Source of the DNA: Legionella longbeachae
GTDB taxonomy: Bacteria > Pseudomonadota > Gammaproteobacteria > Legionellales > Legionellaceae
DNA: 10,398 nt
Assembly: GCA_016191305.1 (NCBI GenBank)
Contig: JACPOX010000153.1
Span: 1 to 10,398, forward strand
Reading direction: 5' to 3'
Shown: positions 5,801 to 10,398 of the stretch, piece after piece
Layout: every line of letters starts with the position of its first letter
Position numbering within the stretch: the stretch's first letter is position 1
The notes under the pieces: model-generated
Database searches by the model: none
The model's input: only the letters and a program-made list of their open reading frames with translations
Told to the model about the DNA's origin: nothing
Program-made: the position numbers and the translations under genes

Positions 5801-7137
5801 ATGAGCACAATGATCCAAAACAGGTCCGTTCAAACGAAGAACTTATCGATTTCAGAAAGAATCACTTTTTACCCACCGCTGGACTTTATCATAAAGAACC
5901 AATACAACTTACCAAAGCCCAGGGTACTTATGTATGGGACTCTGAAGGAAAACGTTATCTTGATGCTATAGGTGGAATTGTTTGCATCTCTGCCGGACAC
6001 AATCACCCCAAAATTAAAAAAGCACTTATTGAAGCTATAGAAAATGATGTAATTCAACACACAAGTCTTCTTTATTTGAATCAGGCACCAGTAGATACAG
6101 CAGAGCGTTTACTTGAAGAAGCGCCTAACGGTATGGATAGAGTATCCTTTACGAATTCTGGATCAGAAGCCAATGAACTGGCCATAATGGCAGCGCGTCA
6201 TGCGACTGGGGAAACTATGGTGGTGAATGTACGTCATTCATATCATGGAGGGACTTCTGCAGCACTTGCCTCATGTGGCCACTCTATTTGGCGATTTAAA
6301 GGCCAGCCAGTTTCAAGTGTCACTTCTGCTCTTGAGCCATATTGTTATCGCTGTCCGTTTAAACAAAAACCTGAAAGTTGCGATCTGGAATGTGCGAAAA
6401 ATGTTGAAACTACAATTCAAAATTCAACACATGGTAAGATAGCTGCATTTATACTTGAACCAGTGATGGGGGTTGGTGGTTTTATTACTCCTCCCGATGA
6501 ATATTTTAATGAAGTTGCCCGTATCGTTCACAATTATGGTGGCAAATACATTAGTGATGAAGTACAAACCGGAGCTGGTCGCGGTGGCGGTGATCTTTTG
6601 CTTACTAAAACGTTAAATATAGACGCAGATATGGTAACCATGGCGAAAGGTTTTGGTAATGGTGCGGCGGTCGGAGCAGTACTTATGAAGTCCGAAGTTG
6701 CCGAAACAATGGCCGGAAAAACGTATTTTAATACATTTGCCGGCGATCCATTGCAAATGATCCAGTCTAAACTTACTCTGGAAATTATAAAAGAAGAACA
6801 ACTTGTCGAAAATGCTCGTATCATGGGGGAGCTCCTTAAAGATGGTTTTCTCCAGCTGAAAAAAAAATATTCTCTCATCGGAGATGTTCGCGGTCGCGGT
6901 TTGATTATAGGAATTGAATTAGTAAAAGATCACAAAACAAAAGCTCCTGCTACTGAAGAAGCGCTTCAGTTAATGGATCTTTGTAAAGACAGAGGGCTAT
7001 TAGTTGGGAAGGGTGGGCAATTTGGGAATGTATTCCGAATAGCCCCTCCTTTAACAATTAATCGAGAACAAGTCGATTTCATACTTGAAATCTTAGACCT
7101 ATCCTTATCAGAACTTTCACGTTTGTATTTAATTTAA
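5797..7137 (+). CDS. Class III PLP-dependent aminotransferase, AGXT2-like
   Basis: A cytosolic pyridoxal-phosphate enzyme of 446 residues, normal for class III (omega-amino acid, acetylornithine, GABA and alanine-glyoxylate type 2). Visible motifs: AGHNHP near residue 67, NSGSEANE (120-127) binding the PLP phosphate, HSYHGGT near 148, ISDEVQTGAGR (252-262) with D254 contacting the pyridine nitrogen, and MAKGFGNG with the Schiff-base lysine K284. A cysteine cluster, CYRCPF (C183, C186) plus C195 and C199, sits in a mid-protein insert and occurs in a subgroup of bacterial homologues; it could hold a metal or be structural. The amino donor cannot be told from sequence; alanine-glyoxylate, beta-alanine or another omega-amino acid are candidates. 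AAAGGAAA upstream serves as ribosome binding site, and the start overlaps the preceding 50-codon ORF by ATGA. Confidence 0.92.
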   Translation: MNEHNDPKQVRSNEELIDFRKNHFLPTAGLYHKEPIQLTKAQGTYVWDSEGKRYLDAIGGIVCISAGHNHPKIKKALIEAIENDVIQHTSLLYLNQAPVDTAERLLEEAPNGMDRVSFTNSGSEANELAIMAARHATGETMVVNVRHSYHGGTSAALASCGHSIWRFKGQPVSSVTSALEPYCYRCPFKQKPESCDLECAKNVETTIQNSTHGKIAAFILEPVMGVGGFITPPDEYFNEVARIVHNYGGKYISDEVQTGAGRGGGDLLLTKTLNIDADMVTMAKGFGNGAAVGAVLMKSEVAETMAGKTYFNTFAGDPLQMIQSKLTLEIIKEEQLVENARIMGELLKDGFLQLKKKYSLIGDVRGRGLIIGIELVKDHKTKAPATEEALQLMDLCKDRGLLVGKGGQFGNVFRIAPPLTINREQVDFILEILDLSLSELSRLYLI

Positions 7138-7170
7138 GCTCTCAGTCTAAACTGAATTATAGACTCTGTG

Positions 7171-7187
7171 TTCCCGCCCGGCGGGAA
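7171..7187. repeat. GC-rich palindrome between convergent genes
   Basis: TTCCCGCC (7171-7178) and GGCGGGAA (7180-7187) pair perfectly around one C, in an otherwise AT-rich 242-nt gap between converging genes. It lies 33 nt past the aminotransferase stop. No T-run follows on either strand, so a canonical intrinsic terminator is not supported. A Rho-dependent or REP-like role is possible. A weaker inverted repeat, AGTCTA/TAGACT (7144-7149 and 7160-7165), precedes it. The remaining 7188-7379 shows nothing else I can support. Confidence 0.5.
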
Positions 7188-7379
7188 TCATCCCTAATTT
7201 GGCTTAATGCTGCTATAGAGTCATATTGTTTAGTAGGAATTCAGTGGAAACAGTACTAGTTTATTATATGATTTAAATCCAATACCAAGATTTTCGTACT
7301 AATTGGAAAATGAGAATAAGCCTGTGCTTTTGCTTCTGGAGAGTCTAAGTTTATCTTCAAATGAATTAATGAGAGTTAC

Positions 7380-7961
7380 TCATTTTAATAATTCAGTAAT
7401 TTTTCTAATTCGCTCTTCCCGAGATCCCCATAGTTCAAAGAGTTTTGGCGGATTTTTTACAGACAGCAGATTATATTGATTTTCAAAATATATTTTTTTA
7501 AAAAATTCATCTACTTCAGAGCGATATGATTTGTCTATTGGTCGAATTCCATCATCCTCGATTTCAACAGGATGGTGTTTATTAATCGAAATAAAAATAA
7601 GAAGATCGATAAACTCTAGAGACTCTTTTACCGGAGTAATTAAACTATCTACGAAGTTTTGATCTAAATCTGTTTGATGATAATTTGCCGTGTATAAAGA
7701 ATAGGCAATGTAATCAATAGGGGAACGATCAAAGATTACTTTAGATTCTGAGTTAGGGTATTGTTTTATTCTGCTGATGTTTTGATACATTTGTAGCCCA
7801 TTGCAAAATCGTGTTGATTGTTTACCAAATTTGATGTTGTAATTATCTCTTAAGACTCTATAGGGTTCTTCCTCTCTGACGTATTCAGGATGGGCTTTAA
7901 TAAAATCCCAAACAAAAGTACTTTTGCCTACCGAATGTGTTCCAGAAACTGCAATTCGCAT
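7380..7961 (-). CDS. P-loop NTPase / kinase-like ATP-binding protein (AAA_28-like)
   Basis: A 193-residue single-domain P-loop protein. Walker A is GTHSVGKST (residues 7-15), directly after an N-terminal beta strand. VIFDRSPIDY (residues 76-85, with D78 and R79) resembles the DR-S/T motif of small-molecule kinases and the AAA_28 / NadR-kinase group. The C-terminal half is helical and charged and ends in a basic helix. A phosphotransfer role on a nucleotide or other small molecule is likely, but the substrate is unknown. It is the last gene of the minus-strand operon, 33 nt after the preceding small ORF. No strong ribosome binding site precedes ATG 7961; the only purine stretch nearby is GAGTAAG, so it may depend on upstream translation. 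MRIAVSG is the natural start because Walker A begins at residue 7. Confidence 0.82.
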   Translation of the reverse strand: MRIAVSGTHSVGKSTFVWDFIKAHPEYVREEEPYRVLRDNYNIKFGKQSTRFCNGLQMYQNISRIKQYPNSESKVIFDRSPIDYIAYSLYTANYHQTDLDQNFVDSLITPVKESLEFIDLLIFISINKHHPVEIEDDGIRPIDKSYRSEVDEFFKKIYFENQYNLLSVKNPPKLFELWGSREERIRKITELLK

Positions 7962-7994
7962 CGACTTACTCGCAAAATATATTCTTTATATACA

Positions 7995-8078
7995 TCATCT
8001 TACCTGAAGTTCCTGGATTTTTGCCATTGCTTTTTGTATCTGATACTTTTCACCTAAATTTGGCAGTTGAGGATACAT
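7995..8078 (-). CDS. Possible 27-aa ORF between nagA-like gene and NTPase
   Basis: ATG 8078 begins 7 nt after the TGA of the NagA-like gene, the same 7-nt gap that separates the amidotransferase stop from the NagA-like start. It encodes MYPQLPNLGEKYQIQKAMAK plus seven more residues, which looks protein-like with a helical second half. The frame is in register with the downstream NTPase, but TGA (7997) and a following TAA interrupt it, so read-through to one longer protein is not possible as sequenced. It could be a true microprotein, a coupling ORF that carries ribosomes to the NTPase, or the decayed 5' end of a longer NTPase gene. Confidence 0.33.
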   Translation of the reverse strand: MYPQLPNLGEKYQIQKAMAKIQELQVR

Positions 8079-8085
8079 TTAATAA

Positions 8086-9501
8086 TCAATAATTTGTAAA
8101 TCTAATGGATGTGTCCTGTATTTCTGGTTGAGATGAGCATTTTGATAAAAAACCATGATTTAGCACACTTGAAATCGGCCATTGGAATTGCTGATGTTCT
8201 ATAATTTTACCATTACACGAGCTTAAAATAAGTTGACCCTGATTATTAAAAATAGAATAATTTTTGTTATCGGGTAATTTTTCTATGGCTTCCATAGATA
8301 ATGATGAAATTCTGGGGTTGGTGATGATTGCCGTATACATAGAATCCATACGATTTTCTATTGTTTCATCATCCATTGATTCAAAATATTTTTGTGCGCA
8401 AAGAGATAATGATGCTGCACTGCCCGCAAGTATTTTTACAAGACCTTTTTCTCCGGAGGATAATAGTCCTTCTTTCATCAGAAAATTACCATTACTATCT
8501 GCTAAATAGAAACTATCTTGTTCTTTTCGAATATCCAAATTTCCTAATTTATATAAGCCATCAGGACAGCCTGTAGGGCCTAAGGCATCAGTTACAAGAA
8601 TAATTTTGTTTTTAATGGTTTTTTGAATAAGAGAAATAAATGAAGTTGATAAGTGTACACCATCAACAATTAATTCCACACCGGAGGGACAATTTTCAGA
8701 GTTTTCGAGTATCCATTGTACTAAATGGCTTTTAGGGTCATTTAAAGTCAGTTCTCGTGTTTCTCTGCTGCAAGTTTCTTGACAGGCATTACCTAGATGA
8801 GTAAAGCCACAAGCACCAGCCTTGATAGCTCGGTCAATGATTTCTTTATCTTGAGGATTACAGTGACCAATAAATACTTTTACAAAAATACCTTCTTTCT
8901 CAAGAGCTTTTGTCTGTTTAATAAAATTTTCTGCGCCTAATAAATCAGGAGCAATCGTTATTTTCCAATGTTTAATATGGGGCGCTACATTAATAATATC
9001 CCTAAATTGTTCCATAGAAATATTATCTTGGAGTACCTCTTCAGAATGTGCACCTTTACAACTCTTTGAAATAAATGGACCTTCTAGATGCACACCAACT
9101 ATCTGAGTATAACCTGGAGTAGGACTTTGTTCTTGTTTCTTTAAAAAATCATTAATCTTTATCAAAGATTTTTTTAAGGCTGCTATTGGCATAGATACCA
9201 GGGTTGCTAGCGCATAAGAAAGCCCTGTTTTTCCTAGTGACTTGACAATACACTCCAATCTTTCATCATTAATTTCATCGCCTAAATCAGCGAAATCAAT
9301 GCCGCCTTGACCATGAACATGAGAATCTAATATTCCAGGCATTAAAAAATAACTGCCTTTAGAATCAATAACCTTATCTTGGAGATGCGATAAATCATCA
9401 TCAACATTGAAGATGATTTTGAAGCCTTCCTCTGTTAACTGCAAATGTTTTAATTCTTTAATTCCAATATCGTTATAAACATAAATATTTTTAATTAGCA
9501 T
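8086..9501 (-). CDS. nagA: N-acetylglucosamine-6-phosphate deacetylase-like amidohydrolase
   Basis: Amidohydrolase superfamily, NagA branch, expected to hydrolyse GlcNAc-6-phosphate to GlcN-6-phosphate and acetate. Motifs in order: PGILDSHVHGQGG (55-67) with H61 and H63, HLEGPF (E140), IGHCN (H213), THLGNA (H235), VDGVHL (H283) and VTDALGP with the catalytic D305. The D305-to-H283 interval (22 residues) equals that of E. coli NagA (D273, H251). Unlike E. coli NagA it keeps the HxH pair, so a two-metal site is possible. At 471 residues it is about 90 longer than E. coli NagA. The excess includes a C-terminal tail past residue 410 (from about LPDNKNYSIFNNQG). The start lies 7 nt after the amidotransferase stop, with no obvious ribosome binding site. 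With a Rieske oxygenase and an amidotransferase beside it rather than nagB or nagE, the true substrate may be another N-acyl compound. Confidence 0.85.
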   Translation of the reverse strand: MLIKNIYVYNDIGIKELKHLQLTEEGFKIIFNVDDDLSHLQDKVIDSKGSYFLMPGILDSHVHGQGGIDFADLGDEINDERLECIVKSLGKTGLSYALATLVSMPIAALKKSLIKINDFLKKQEQSPTPGYTQIVGVHLEGPFISKSCKGAHSEEVLQDNISMEQFRDIINVAPHIKHWKITIAPDLLGAENFIKQTKALEKEGIFVKVFIGHCNPQDKEIIDRAIKAGACGFTHLGNACQETCSRETRELTLNDPKSHLVQWILENSENCPSGVELIVDGVHLSTSFISLIQKTIKNKIILVTDALGPTGCPDGLYKLGNLDIRKEQDSFYLADSNGNFLMKEGLLSSGEKGLVKILAGSAASLSLCAQKYFESMDDETIENRMDSMYTAIITNPRISSLSMEAIEKLPDNKNYSIFNNQGQLILSSCNGKIIEHQQFQWPISSVLNHGFLSKCSSQPEIQDTSIRFTNY

Positions 9502-9508
9502 TTAATTG

Positions 9509-10225
9509 TCATTTAGTTGTCGAATTTAAGGTTAAGAAATTCATCATCCATTGAGCAATAATTTCGTCGTCTTCATTCAAAGTTAAGGAGCTCATACCAC
9601 GAGTAAATTCTTGTTCATCTATGGTATCTTCTCTAGAAATCATCAGATCCCGTGAATATGCTTTGGTAAATTCTGGGTGCCCTTGTATGGTTAAAAAATG
9701 ATTACCAATCTGCATCATATAGTTAGGACAAAATTCACTACCCGCCAGCACTTCAGCCTCAAATGGAAGCTCAACCACTTGATCTTGATGACTTGCCAAT
9801 ATATTAATGGTTTTTTGTTGGGGATTCATCCATGATTTTTGAATGTATAGTGTATTGTTTAATATACCCACCCCCCAACCTTTAGGAGATTTAATAACTC
9901 TACCTCCCAAGACTTTGGCAATAAGTTGATGACCAAAACAAATGCCTAGTACCTTTTTTTGGGCATGATGCAAACGAAGAATAAACTCTTCAAGTTGATT
10001 TATCCAAGAATAACCATCATTCACCCCATGCCTACTGCCTGTTATTAAATAGGCATCTACTTCATGAAGATCTGATGGTAGCTCTCCATGTTCCGCATCG
10101 TAAATAGTAAATTTTAATGTTGGATCTACGGAACTCAGCAGTGTAGCAAACATTTCTGGATATTGACCATGTTCGGGAACAAAAACATCACTTACTGTAT
10201 CACATTTTAAAATACCCAAATGCAT
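9509..10225 (-). CDS. Class I glutamine amidotransferase, stand-alone
   Basis: A 238-residue GATase1-domain protein with a complete catalytic triad: nucleophile C96 in GICFGHQL, and H183 and E185 in QGHPEF. ITGSRHGV (61-68) forms the oxyanion-side loop and SHQDQV (145-150) is also typical. It resembles the GMP-synthase-like or YfeJ-type stand-alone amidotransferases, which release ammonia from glutamine or act on gamma-glutamyl compounds. No synthetase domain is fused to it and none lies adjacent, so the ammonia acceptor is unknown. It has the strongest ribosome binding site in the window, AGGAGG (10240-10235), 9 nt before ATG. The start is 13 nt after the stop of the upstream Rieske gene, so the two are surely co-transcribed. 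Confidence 0.9.
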   Translation of the reverse strand: MHLGILKCDTVSDVFVPEHGQYPEMFATLLSSVDPTLKFTIYDAEHGELPSDLHEVDAYLITGSRHGVNDGYSWINQLEEFILRLHHAQKKVLGICFGHQLIAKVLGGRVIKSPKGWGVGILNNTLYIQKSWMNPQQKTINILASHQDQVVELPFEAEVLAGSEFCPNYMMQIGNHFLTIQGHPEFTKAYSRDLMISREDTIDEQEFTRGMSSLTLNEDDEIIAQWMMNFLTLNSTTK

Positions 10226-10238
10226 TTAATTTTTCCTC

Positions 10239-10398
10239 CTAATCATAAAATTGGCTAGCCCATCGGCGATAACGTAAAATTAGTCCATTGCCTTTGTCTG
10301 GGGCAGGTGAGGGGATGTAAATTTTGTTTTCCCATATGGCAATATCTTTAGATGTATCGCTAACGTAAGCTTTTAATGCTTGATGAAGAATTAATGCC
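10239..10398 (-). CDS. Rieske (2Fe-2S) oxygenase, C-terminal fragment cut by the window edge
   Basis: The final 52 codons of a minus-strand gene that continues past the right end; its stop is TAG at 10239. The tail DIAIWENKIYIPSPAPDKG followed by GLILRYRRWASQFYD matches the C-terminal pattern IWENK...P....G.G.I..YRRW..QFY of KshA / DAF-36 (Neverland)-type Rieske monooxygenases, which act on sterols and other hydrophobic rings. The Rieske cluster and catalytic iron residues lie outside the window, so the call rests on this tail only. It is the most upstream visible gene of the operon and overlaps the ribosome binding site of the amidotransferase. Confidence 0.6.
   Translation of the reverse strand, partial: ALILHQALKAYVSDTSKDIAIWENKIYIPSPAPDKGNGLILRYRRWASQFYD

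Noticed and set aside
6534..6878. Minus-strand 114-codon frame within the aminotransferase
   Set aside because: Overlaps catalytic motifs of a well-supported gene on the other strand; no recognisable domain.
8264..8576. Two plus-strand frames opposite the NagA-like gene
   Set aside because: Antisense shadows of conserved amidohydrolase sequence.
1..10398. CRISPR array, insertion sequence or prophage
   Set aside because: No spaced direct repeats, transposase, integrase or phage structural genes were seen on either strand.

Overview
The window is AT-rich chromosomal DNA that most resembles a Legionella-type intracellular gammaproteobacterium. This is an inference from content, not from a database match. 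The signs are low GC, a tandem 29-residue leucine-rich-repeat protein of the kind common among Dot/Icm effectors, a eukaryote-like N-acyl-phosphatidylethanolamine phospholipase D (NAPE-PLD) fold protein, a phagosomal-type MFS transporter, and GC-rich palindromes scattered between genes.

Layout. (1) 1-1781: a minus-strand MFS transporter (122-1390). Upstream of it lies an unusual leader region. A 52-codon minus-strand ORF carries seven consecutive valine codons followed by isoleucine. A perfect 9-bp hairpin sits between that ORF and the transporter. A near-consensus minus-strand promoter precedes the ORF. A 12-bp inverted repeat separates this promoter from a strong divergent plus-strand promoter. 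(2) 1800-3035: the LRR protein driven by that plus promoter. It is followed by a double palindrome related to the one that flanks the transporter. (3) 3172-3267: a possible minus-strand microprotein in an otherwise AT-rich spacer. (4) 3415-5529: a 704-residue metallo-beta-lactamase-fold protein with all seven NAPE-PLD-type metal ligands and long N- and C-terminal extensions. (5) 5648-7137: a 50-codon ORF that overlaps, by ATGA, a class III PLP aminotransferase. (6) 7138-7379: a convergent intergenic region with a GC-rich palindrome. (7) 7380-10398, minus strand: a compact operon reading, in transcription order, the C-terminus of a Rieske oxygenase (cut by the window edge), a class I glutamine amidotransferase, a NagA-like amidohydrolase, a 27-codon ORF and a P-loop NTPase. 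The spacings are 13, 7, 7 and 33 nt.

How they fit. The left half looks like host-interaction and nutrient-acquisition genes: transporter, LRR protein and NAPE-PLD-like lipid hydrolase. The right half looks like metabolic enzymes acting on amino groups, amides or N-acetyl groups, plus a Rieske oxygenase. The operon's substrate cannot be read from sequence. No CRISPR array, rRNA, tRNA, insertion sequence or phage gene was found.
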